A DNA stretch of 64,000 nucleotides from Liolophura sinensis (Eukaryota > Mollusca > Polyplacophora > Chitonida > Chitonidae), in contig NC_088300.1 of NCBI RefSeq assembly GCF_032854445.1, positions 73,957,005 to 74,021,004 on the forward strand, written 5' to 3'. A program made the translations under genes and the position numbers. Position 1 is the stretch's first letter; each line of letters begins with the position of its first letter. Below are positions 1-11,700 of this stretch, in pieces. Under the pieces are notes generated by a model, which worked only from the letters and a program-made list of their open reading frames with translations, made no database searches and had not been told where the DNA came from.

Positions 1-2644
1 AAGAACAGTTTGCCCAGTCATTTGAGCGAGAAAAATGAATTCTAAAGGCTTGTGGCTGTCATGTGGGCACCGACTTCGTTACCCATGTTGTCTGCTGGTG
101 GGATAAAATATTACCTGGATTTTGGATGCACCCGATGCATCGCGCTTGCACACTGCAATTTTGAAGAGAAATAAGTCAACACATTGTCAGGTTTTCTCCA
201 TATAACTAGTCTGAAATTGATCGAAACTTAGTAGTGGTCAAAAAGACCCATCTCTTCTCAGCCCACACCAGGAAGTGTCTTGTGCAGCCGTTTTGGAGTG
301 GATTTAATGGACAACCTCGTTCCGCAAATTTGCCCTGCAGGGTTGACTTGACGTGTTTTTGAATTCAGTGATTACACGTTGAGGGAGGTAAATGCCAGAA
401 ATTGTTAAAAAAAGACCTGAACGTTTAATTTAATTGAACTTGAACGTACGCCTAATTACGTTTTATAATCTTGTGAATCCATGCTATTGGAAATGTTGTG
501 ATCCATGCCATGGAGACACACCATGAACAGAGGCTTCTTAGTGGATTGTGTGAAAAGCTGGCGATGGCCCTTGCTGTTGAAGTCCCATTTTGATTCATCC
601 TCTGGTATAAGTTTAAAGGTTTGTTAAGTATGAAGTGATCAGTGACGTTTTGGGGCCATGCTTGCTTTCCTCCACCTGTGAGCTGGAGTCCTGTCATTGT
701 ATTTGTATCACAGGGGTAGAAATACACGAAAACAATTACCTGCCACAGACGGCAGGTGGGAATAAATTTTACTTGCCACTTGCCAGATTTTCCTTGTACA
801 TACTTTTTTTTTTTAATTTGTCTGTTTCTCAGACAGTTTACCATGTTTTCTACACTACCGATACCTCAAAGTGATCAAACTGAACGCCAATAATATGTGG
901 GAAATCTACAAAAAAATTACCAATTTAGGACTTAATTGTATTCCCACATGTCACTGAAGCCCATTTATGTAGGTTGTGCACTGATATCTATTAAGCTAAT
1001 TTCCAGAAAAAAAAAGTCTTTTATCCATGTGTACAGGCTGTATAGAGTATTTTGTAGGATTTAAATTAGCCCTGTTTATGCCCAGCTGGTTATAAACAGA
1101 TCATACATCCAGTGTGATTAGCCTCAAAGGTGTGAAAGCCATAAACAGTGATAAACTGATGAAGACACAATGGACAAACCAGGAAATAATAAGACCTCTA
1201 CTCTAGTGATCAATCCATGAATTGTTTCCTTTTACAAATTATCTGGTTTGTCTGGCCATTGTCTTTGACTGCACATCGAGATGTCTTCATTCTGTTTTGC
1301 CAAATCATTGCCTCCAAGGGAGTTGGCCTTCCTACATTTTTGTTTAACAGAGAATGATCATTTAGTTTGGTCGCCTCATCGGTCATGATTGAGGCCCCAA
1401 CTTAGCTGAATCCCAAATTACGTTTATCATTGTTTAAATATTGGCAAGGTCATTCTAAGAAAATATATGGTGGGTCGTATGATCAATAATGGAGTCATTT
1501 GTTTTTTTCTGGCTATGGAATTAGGTAGGGATTTTTAGGAACTTAACATCTAGAGAAAATATTCTAAGTGAAAAATAGGAGTATGGCCCTGTCTGGAGGG
1601 CCGGTCAGTTTAGGCCGAACAAACATATCTCTATTGATTGCTGAAAGAGATGAACAATAATCAGAGAAATTACTGGCTGGCCATTGTGATTTCATGGACT
1701 TTGTAATGTTCTTGAGGATTAGTGAATATTTTACGTCCTATTATACTTGGGATTTTCCTACTACATGCAACATTGAATGTCAACAGGATTAAAATCAGAG
1801 ACGCAAGCTTCGAAACATACCTGTTTCACAGTTCTTCACTTTGGACCACACCGTTTTAAAGTAGGGGGTTTTCACAGGTGTTCAGGCCACAAATTCATTA
1901 ATGTAGACGACAACAAGCTCATTGCTAATTCATAAACACAACATTTATTTCTGGTGTTTCAGCTTTGAATTGATGTGTTAAAAAGGTGATTGAAAATTGA
2001 AGAAACACATAAAGACAAAATGATTTGCTGCCAACACATGCTTCACCCCTCTGCTTTGTGTGTGTATCGTCCTTGCCATGACACTCTCGAACAGGTGTTG
2101 ACAGCGGACGCTAAACTGCAGCCAAATAGGGGAGGATCATTGTGTAATTTACCCCTCACTTGGGTCATTTTTGCATAGAATAAATATGTAAAAAATATCT
2201 TAAAGTGTAAAGTAGGTATAATAGAATAAAAATAATGATTTATTGAGTCATTGCTGATGATTTTAGATTGTTCAGTTTGGAAGAGTGGAAATTTTCAACA
2301 TTTACCGGTCTAGAATCAACATACAGTGACGAGATAAAGTCATTATGTCTGAATTACATTAAGTACTGTTTCAGGCTTTTAATCCAGGCATCAATAACAA
2401 CACCCAAGAACAGGCCAGGCACTGCTAGTTGAAAAAAAGAAAGTAAGTTGCATGGATGGAAAATAAGAATCCTTCATACTGTGGATAGTATAGTAATAGT
2501 GCTGTATACAGAATGGATCTGCATGTTCATGTATTAAATGAAACCTCTTCATACTGATATTTTTGATCATTTCAGGTAAAACTTGGTGATAAAGAAGTGA
2601 GCTCTGTTTTTTTCTTTTCCCCCCTTCTCCCACATTTTGTTCAG
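1..2644. other. 5' flank or 5' UTR intron of eIF4G2; no gene recognised
   Basis: No coding exon with family similarity was found on either strand. The small ORFs here lack recognisable motifs. The stretch ends with a very strong polypyrimidine tract (about 2,605-2,642) and an AG at 2,643-2,644, so the DNA just before it is intron and at least one non-coding exon must lie upstream. One possible upstream donor is GGAG|GTAAAT near 386, following a CpG-containing stretch in the first 380 bases. I could not confirm it. Confidence 0.6.
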
Positions 2645-2720
2645 TGGTGTGAGATTACACTAGTAGCATACTGGACGGAAAGACGGCAAAGGGTGGTGTT
2701 TCTCCACACACAGGAGGACG
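2645..2720 (+). promoter_or_regulatory. EIF4G2: Start-codon exon of eIF4G2 with probable CUG initiation
   Basis: The exon follows a strong acceptor and is closed in the reading frame by TGA at 2650-2652, so translation must begin after that stop. Neither the rest of this exon nor exon 2 contains an in-frame ATG. CTG at 2671-2673 has A at -3 and G at +4, a favourable Kozak context. The peptide from it (M/L-DGKTAKGG) lines up in position with the N-terminus of vertebrate DAP5, whose initiator is known to be GUG. ATA at 2668 and ACG at 2683 are weaker alternatives. An unseen alternative first exon with an AUG cannot be excluded. Confidence 0.7.
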
Positions 2721-5700
2721 GTTAGTACATGTAGTTCATTTTTCTTTTGACAAGTTAAACGTCATTGACTCTTTACTTTTCAAAGATCTTATCATTCCTT
2801 ACACTGATGATCAAGGTAATTTGTCACAAGACCACTAATAGTGAAGGTGTGGTTTAATGAAAAGAACAATGTAATCTGCTAAGTACCATTTTTGTATTTT
2901 ATGATCTTACCACCCATCAAGACTATAAGAGTGATTTAAGGTTACAGGGAAAGGATATACTTCTTAGGTACCTTCATCAAATTACCATAAACCCCTTTTG
3001 AGCGACTCACCACCTGATTAACCAGGGTCTTTCACATGCTTTAATATTAACAGGGACGAGAGACCACCCCAAGTCTCCGGGCTTAGTGCCCCTCCCTCAG
3101 CATCCAAGTCAAAATGGATTCCTCCAAGTTGTGTGAAACGAGACGTCTCATCCGTAAAAGAAAAGAATGATTCTGTATTCCGTAAAGTAAGAGGGTAAGT
3201 TGCCTTTTACCTAGTTTTCAGGTAAGAGAAAGAGGTCCCATGTCAGGAATTAAGAGGCAGGGTGATTTTGCTCTCCCCAGTATCTATGGAATGCACAAAC
3301 AGTTTGTTCAGGAGGTTTTCATATATTTCATGTTCAGGATTGAAAAATTTACATTAAAGTTTGATGGGATTTCGTTGAAGGTTTCTATTATATCTGTTTT
3401 TTGAGGCTTCAAATCTTGATTACTCCTAGTGTACATTTTTTGTATTTATGGTTTGTTTCTTCTACCATAAGTTGGTCATTGCAGCTATTATAACCATGAC
3501 GTGAAACTTCTGGTAAGAATGACTTCAGTGTAATGAGTTTACAGGCTGTTCTCAATTTTGACAGTGCACTGAGTTTCCATTATTCTTGTTGTTCTTATTC
3601 ACTGTTGTGAGCTTTTCTAAAGCCTACTGACTTGTGTGCATGGACCGACAATAATGTGAGTGTTTGTTGCCGTTACAAAGTTTCATCCTTTCTTTTTTCA
3701 GTATCCTCAATAAACTCACCCCAGATAAGTTTGACAAGCTAAGTTTGGAACTCCTTAATGTGGGAATTGAGTCACAGGTCATACTCAAGGGCATTATTTT
3801 ACTGGTATGTATGCAAAGGATTTTCTTGTTTTACCACATGTTTCTGTGAATATCATTTTTTTTTAAATAATTTCTTTGGTGTACATACACCAATCAGTAT
3901 TTTATGGTATTCTCTTTTATGCATGTAATGTATGTCATGAATCCTACATTAGGATTTTTAATTCTCAGTTTGACACTTTTTAACAATATTAAGTTCATGG
4001 ACATGGCAGTACAATTTTGTTCTTGAGCAACACAGAAATTCAGTTTCAGTTTGTCTCATTGAGTGAAAAAGGTATGTTTGGAATCAAAATTGGGAAGTCT
4101 TCCTCTTGAGCTTTGTGAGAAAGTTTGATGTGTGGTTCCCCCAATCTCTGCTTGGTTACCATCACAGTAAGAAATAAATCTGCTTAGATTTAAAGAGGCT
4201 ATACCAGAGATTTTTAATGTTAAATGCTTATTATATAATGCTTACAGACAGAACTGATATTTTTGAATGGTGGTTATTTGGGCTATTTAAAAAAAATAGC
4301 AAACATTAGATTTGCTCTGATTACCAGAGATCTCTGCATAGCCTCTTTAACTGTTGCATTACTCTCTATGGCTACTTTCAAAGTTGCATTAAGTTTATTT
4401 AATTTTTTCCGTTTTGTTAGATATTTGAGAAAGCTTTAGAAGAACCAAAGTACAGTACATTGTATGCTCAACTGTGCCATCGACTATGTGAGGACGCGCC
4501 AAACTTCGAGCCACCCAACTCCAACATCTCTGTAAGTTATTGCACATAGCAACGTTACTACTTACAGTAAAATGTTTCCCGAAGAGTTTTTCATTTCATA
4601 TATCTGGTGACATTATAAAACAGTTCTGTTTGTATTTTGTAACCCGGACATAACACCAGAAAAATGTTAGATTTCATGTATGTGGTGAAATTAGTTAACA
4701 GTTCTGTTTGTATTTTGTAATCAGGATTGTTCACATTTTCTCTGTAGACCTTCCGGCGCTTGCTCCTCAACAAGTGTCAGGATGAATTTGAGAACCGCTC
4801 TAAAGCCACAGAAGGTAAGGGCAACATTTCTTTGATTACACCCAACAGTATATTTTACAGTGCAATGAATAGGTTGTAAGTTTCACTTGATTTAGCCCAC
4901 ATCTGTATGCTTTTTGACTTTGTGCATGCATACCAAAATTAAGAGAGATAAATTTGCAGCTGTTGAAGCCTAGCACTCTTGTACCTGCACGGGTGTATTT
5001 GTTCTGTGTTTCAGTGTACAAGAGAGAGCTTAGCACTGGTGTATTTTTTTCTGTGTTTACTGGTGTACCAGTACTAGCGTATTTGTTCTGTGTTTCAGTG
5101 TACAACAAGAGAGCCCAGCACTGGTTTAGCAGTTCTGGTGTATTTGTTCTGTGTTTCAGTGTACGACTAGAGAGAGCCTAGCAATGGTGTAGCAGTACTA
5201 GTGCATTTGTTCTGTGTTTCAGTGTACAGCAAGAGAGCCTAGCAATGGTGTAGCAGTACTAGTGTATTTGTTCTGTGTTTCAGTGTACGGCAAGAGAGCC
5301 TAGCACTGCTGTAGCAGTTCTGGTGTATTTGTTCTGTGTTTCAGTGTATGACTAGAGAGAGCGTAGCAGTGGTGTACCAGTACTAGTGTATTTGTTCTGT
5401 ATTTCAGGGTACGACCAGAGAGCATAGCAGTGGTGTAGCAGTACTAGTGCATTTCTTCTGTGTTTCAGTGTACAGCAAGAGAGCGTAGCAGTGGTGTACC
5501 AGTACTAGTGTATTTGTTCTGTATTTCAGGGTACAACCAGAGAGCATAGCAGTGGTGTCCCAGTACTAGTGCATTTGTTCTGTGTTTCAGTGTATGACAA
5601 GAGAGACCTGCCCCTGGACGATGAGGAACATGAACAATACCATGTGGCCAAAGGAAAAATGCTTGGCAACATCAAATTTATTGGTGAGAATTGATAAGGA

Positions 5701-8700
5701 GAAGTAATGTGGACATTTTTATTGTGCTTCTATTGTGTAAGAAAATAGGCTCCAACCATATCAGTCTCTAGTTGGCTATACAGAGCATAGCCAACTACAC
5801 CAATGGTAAATATTAATTTACAGTTCCATTAACGTGTACCAGACATGCAGATTTGTCATTATATAATGATAGCACTACTGTTTCAAATGGCAATGCATTT
5901 CTGCAAGTTGCTACATTGAAATGTTGAATTTTTCATTTAATTTTCCTTAGGTGAGCTGGGCAAGCTGGAGATGCTGCATGAAGGTATTCTTCATAAATGC
6001 ATTAAACAGCTTCTGGAGAAGAAAAAGAATGTGCCAGTTCGAGACATGGCTGAGGACTTGGAGTGTTTATGCCAGATAATGCGCACCGTCGGTCGACGCC
6101 TTGATACACCAAAGGCTAAGGTAAGTCTGGAGCTCAGCAGAAGGCTAGACCATGCTTTATAAAGGGAATTCGATGCAGCACGACAGCTTAGTATGTGGGA
6201 TTATAGATGCATATTTTAGTCAAATGAATAATCATAATATTTTGTTACTGTAGTAGAATATGATTTTATTGAACTTGCTGGCAGTAGTACAGGCTGGAAA
6301 ATAGTTGAATATTTTAATAGCATGTGTACATGATACCTTGCTGCTGGATTTCAGGCCTGGATGGACCAATATTTTGTGCGGATCGCGGCCTTTGCTTGCA
6401 ACATGGAGCTGCCTTCGAGAATCCGCTTCATGCTTCAAGACGTTTTAGAGCTGAGGAGGAAGAAGGTGAGCATGATTTCTTATGTCCTTGTTGTTGTACT
6501 TGTTCATGTTATCCTTTGTTGTGCCATTAACATAAGCCACATATTACCTTAGGTATCCACCATTAATTAGGAGCAGACCAGAATAACACTAATAAGTGAA
6601 ATGTGCAACAAGTACTTAACCACAGGAATTGGAAATTGAAAAGTATGCAAGGGCAAATCACCCTCATTAAGGCAGTTAATTCATCATGATAACTAGAAAC
6701 CAAGAATGTTTAACAACATACAGATGAGCATGTGTGGTGGGCAAATTTATACATTTGTTAGTACAGGGAAGCACTTTCCACCGGTCATCTCACTGCTTGT
6801 TTAGGCCTTATTGGCAGTAAGCGATCAAGGACATGATTATGGCAAATTACATTCTAATATTCCTTGAAGACCACTTGTCTTCCACCATAATGTTGTAGGT
6901 CACAGTGGGAAAGTTTGTCAGTAACCTGTCAAAGGTTAGTGGTTTACACAGTGTTTCTTCTGCTCAAAAAACTGACCTCACAGCATTGTGAAGATGTGAA
7001 AAATTCATGGCATTAGGCAACAATCAGATAAATGATTTTGTTGTATATGTATTGTGGATTAATTCTACTTTTCTTCGGTGTCATCAGTGGGTTCCCAGGA
7101 AGGTGGTGAGTGATGCAGGGCCTAGAACCATAGCTCAGATCAGACAGGAGGCTGCTGATGTAAGTACCTACACCAAACTGATAATCTATAACCCACAGGC
7201 AAAACTTCATAGCCCTCTCTGGGGCCTTGCAACTTACAATGTACATGTAACTGACCTATGCAAATAAAAGAAAGTCTCTTCAGTAAGTTGAGAATAACAG
7301 ATGACAATTTACTTTTTGTTGCAAGATCTTCAGTTACTTTAGGTTTTGATGTTTTTTTTCGTGCTCTATTAATAATCATCATGTTCAGACCACGTTTTCT
7401 GGATGTTTATGACACTAAAATGCAACTGCAAATAAATTGGTTGAAGAAAAAAATATTAAGTAATTAAAAGATTTGCCAGCTGGTTTAACCATACTCCATG
7501 TAGTTATCTGTTTTATATGTATTGAATTAATAAATGAATGATTAGGGCTTAATGCCTTTATGTATTGATGTGAAGTGCACCTCCTGTAGTGAGTCCTACA
7601 CTTTCCCTTACTCGGATTGTGTTGTACCTCTTCAGGAGACTGGTGTCTTCATTCCCTCTAATCATGCTCAGATGCCAACTGGACGGATGGCGAGGGCCAT
7701 GAACGGTGGTCTCCCTCCTAACCTCAGAGGCAGTATGGCGGACGTCTTTGGCCTTGGACCGGGAATGATGGGCAAGTTTAACTTTTCCTTATGACAATAT
7801 TGATAGATGTCAAGTACTTGCTTACAACATACAGAAGCCAGTTTTAAGAAAATTCTCCAGGTTCAGTGAATTTAACTCGTCATTTTTTTTTTTTGCTTTT
7901 TTGTCCACCATGTAATGTGTATCCTATATCTGTTCAGGGACAATTGGGACTGGCCCAGGCGTTATCACAATGGACAGCTTCATGTCTAGCTTTCCTGGGA
8001 ACTCCAGCAGAAACAGAGGCAATCAACAAAACCAAGGTAAGATACTGTTTACACAAACACAGCCTAGGATATTTTTCACATAAGATTGTTGTGGTGGATG
8101 ATGCACATTTCTACATATTGTAAACTGTACAATCTACAGTAGAATGGAACATTTCCTGTTTTTGCGCATGTGGGAAGGTTCTTCAGTAACCTGCAGATGG
8201 TCGTGGGTTTCCACTGGGCTCTGCCCACTTTCCTCCCACCATAATGCTGGTTGCTGTTGTATAAGTGAAATATTCTTTAGTATGGTGTAAAACACCAATC
8301 AAATAAATAAATCCTGTTTTTGTTGAATAGCACGATTTATGAATGTTAATAGACTAACTAAACATGCTCTCTGGGTAGCACCGATATATTTTTTGTGAAT
8401 TTTTTATTGATAGGATTTAATCCCCAGTACAGTGGAAATAACAGACGGTCAGATTCTGGAAGTCCACGTGGGAATCGCCGTGGAAACAACACATCTCCTC
8501 AACCAAACAATCAGAACCAATCTTCTCAACAGAGGCAATGTAAGTCTATACACCTATAGACTTCAGTAGTGGTACAATAAACATACTTCATAGTTTATAG
8601 AGGGTCCATTTTTGTTCTGCTAGATGGTTTTCCTGCTTAGACATTATAAAATAATGCCGTACAGAGTAACACACACAGCAGCAACAACAGTATGATAGTT

Positions 8701-11700
8701 GGCAAATGGCATGTAAAGTGAAAGACAGCACCAGACTAATGTTTATGTCCACTGAAAGACTGCCATTCAAAGTATCTTAAACCGGCATTCAATATGTTTT
8801 TTTAGATTTTTTTTTGAACCTGGTTAAAGTTTAGTGAAACTTCGTCTTGACACATTATGGAGCGCAAGGTGATGTAACATTGACTCTAGCTCTCTGTTTA
8901 ATAGTCTGATCAGTAGCCTATGATAAAAGTTGTGGACTTTGGCAGTGAAGGCCCTAGTGATAAATAGTTTTCTCGGAAAATGGACATACTGGGAGATTAT
9001 TTCAACCACGGCTTGAACTGTTGATATAGCAGGCCTGCTGTTTCAATTGCAAGGAACTCCAAAGACTCCTTTTAATAGCCTATCTGCAGATACACGGCCC
9101 AAGTTGTCCTGGTTCAGTTTGTATCCACCAGAGGGATTGTGCTGGTGATTTTGACCTCAGTTAAATGCTTACAAAACTATAATAGGATTGCTGTACAACT
9201 GGATTCATGCTCAATTCTGAAACAAATGGAAACAAGTACCACTGAGGTTGATCTGCTGTCACTTGATTTCATGCATCAATTTTGTCTCGCTGCCTGCTAA
9301 GATGAGAGCTGTGCTGACCTAGTTATCGCAGACATCAGAGAAAGCACCTCGGCTTGAACACACTGTTTCAATAAGTTTACTGTATTTTATGAGAGAAAAC
9401 AAAAGAAAAAAAACATCCCTTGTATGCAAGAAAGACAAAGGGGCAAAATTTGAATTCTTCAGTTGTAATAAATTCAGAGAGGAAAAATTATATCACAAGA
9501 TATTTAATTAATTTTAAGCGTTGTCCCATGAGATGCTGTCCTCTCATTCCCATAAACCTTCGGCTTCCCTAATGAATTTTACACTGACTCTGATATCTCT
9601 TATTTAGAAACTGCTGACTAAATGCTAAAGTGAATGACAAAAAATGTATTCGGGGAGATGAATCAGGTTTGGACCAAGACAGTATGCTATTGTATGACAT
9701 AATTTGACACCGTCGTTGAATATTACGCAGCCTGTAAATCAACTGATTTTACGTCTGTGGTGGTTTGTAAATCTTACAGACCTGTCCCCTTCGGCTACAC
9801 GTAAATAAATTGTTGTAAACTATCTCAAAGCGATGTCTTATGCAGTAGTTCTGTGTTATCATATGTCACTTCATGGAGTTAATGGGTAACCGCAACGTCA
9901 CATGTTAGGCCACTCAACCTGGTAGCAATGGTTGGATAGAATTCTCAAGATGGCTGCCTTGACTCACACCAGCCATTTGTGCAGTATTTTCATTTTGTTC
10001 TACAAGCTTTTCAGTGAAATCTCATTAAAATCACCAAGTGTGATACTCTAGAAAGCTTTAGTATCCTAATTTTGATTAAAATATATTTTAGCCAGGTGCT
10101 GTCTTTGAATTGATATACCTCATTTAGTGTTTTATTATTTCCTATAGTATGTTACTTTATTTTAAATGGTTAAAATATAGTAACATACCTGGCATAAATT
10201 AGTAACAAAAATGCAGTGATCAGATTTTTATTGGATGTCACGGGTGCAGAATTAGTAAAAATGCTGTATTGTTTGTCATCACTTTAAGATTTTTGCACTC
10301 GAGACTGTGTTAACGTTGAAGGAGTTTGTTTGCACAATGTCTTGCATGTATTGAATCTTGTATTCATTCCAGCCCCAAGTAACCGGGACTTGCCACCAAG
10401 ATTCCAGAAAATGTCGCAGGGTAACAGTCCAGGAGGTGGGTCCTCGGGTGGTTCTGGGGGATCTAAGGAAGAGATCAGCTTGCGGCCTGCCAGGAACTTC
10501 ATGGTGTTCAAGCCGAGCGCTCCCAGCATGTTACCCCGGTCCGCTCAGCTTCCTCCTGTGATGAACTCTGCCCCTCTCCAGCCCCCTGGCTCTCAGTCAG
10601 ACATACCCAACCCTCTACTGCAAAAACAGGTAAACCAGTGCTCATGCAGATAATGCCTGCATAATGTTGAGATAAGTGCCTGGTCCCTAAAGTTCACGAC
10701 CCAAGAAAATCTACCACTGTTGCAATGTCTTTACAGTGCATGACTCAAAAGAAAGTACAGAGTGCTTTGTGCATATGGGCTTGTTTTCATTTAAAATACA
10801 CATAGTTGAATTGTTTTTACTGCTGTAGATAAGCAGTGTACTTCTCTCTGAAGTATTGTTTGTACCTATGTAATATCACTCACATCTTGTAATAGACAAA
10901 TTATACAATGTTCAGGGTCAGATTCACTTCAATTCTGTAATTAGTTTTGAATTGATTTATCATATGTGCAATTTTGATTTAGGCTCAAGTCACCATCAAA
11001 CAAGTCAGTCAAGATAAGAACAAAGCCCCAAAGAAGCAGGTGTTGAACAGAGAAGAAACCTTGAAAGCAGCGGTAAGTTGTTACTATGGATTATTGTCTC
11101 ACACAGGTTAGGACGCTAGCGCAGCCTAATGACCCAGAGAGTGACTCAAGGTCGCTGTGAGTTCAAGTCAAGCTCATGCTGGCTTCCTCTCTGGCTGTAC
11201 GTGGGAAGGCTCCCAGCAACCTGCCACCATAATGCTGGCCGCCGCCGTGTAAGTGAAATAATCTTGAGTACAACGTAAAGTAAACGGCATAAAATAAATA
11301 AATAAATATTGTCTTACTCTACACGCTTGTCTGACAATCATCTTCTAACTTTAGGGATTCACTAATAATTTCCCATTTATGATCAACCAATGGGTGTATT
11401 TATACTGCAGATGGAGCAGATGTATGATTTGATGTTTCTGTTCCCATTTTCAGAACACCATGCTGGAAGAGTACCTGGAGTCCGGTGACATGGCCGCTGC
11501 GATAGCAACACTCAAAGACATAGCTGTCAACAAGTAAGCCTTTTTTGAATAATATATTTTTTTTAAATGTGAACTACAGTAAGCAGGGGTTGAAGTATTT
11601 CATTTTTTTTTTTTTACCTGTGTGGTTTAGGTTTATCCAGGGGAGTGTCTCATTGTCTTTGAGATGCCCTATTCTGACAAAATTAACATGGGAGAGCTAG

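Larger units (their letters stand above)
3054..7159 (+). other. EIF4G2: MIF4G domain of eIF4G2 (exons 2-9)
   Basis: HEAT-like helical domain that binds eIF4A and RNA. Diagnostic stretches are KWIP followed by FRKVRGILNKLTPDKFDKL (exons 2-3), EEPKYSTLYAQLCHRLCEDAP (exon 4, shown in part by KYSTLYAQLC), KMLGNIKFIGELGKL (exons 6-7), DMAEDLECLCQIMRTVG (exon 7) and WVPRK (exon 9). These match DAP5 rather than eIF4G1/3. Exon 6 is preceded by the array of duplicated acceptor sites described separately. Confidence 0.93.

Noticed and set aside
452-874. Overlapping ORFs of 130 aa (minus) and 79 aa (plus) near the left edge
   Set aside because: Both strands are open by chance in AT-rich DNA; no motif, no splice context and low-complexity Lys/Phe runs.
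4954-5181. 75-aa plus-strand ORF over the repeat array in eIF4G2 intron 5
   Set aside because: It is the translation of minisatellite units, not an independent gene; it only shows where decoy-spliced transcripts would terminate.
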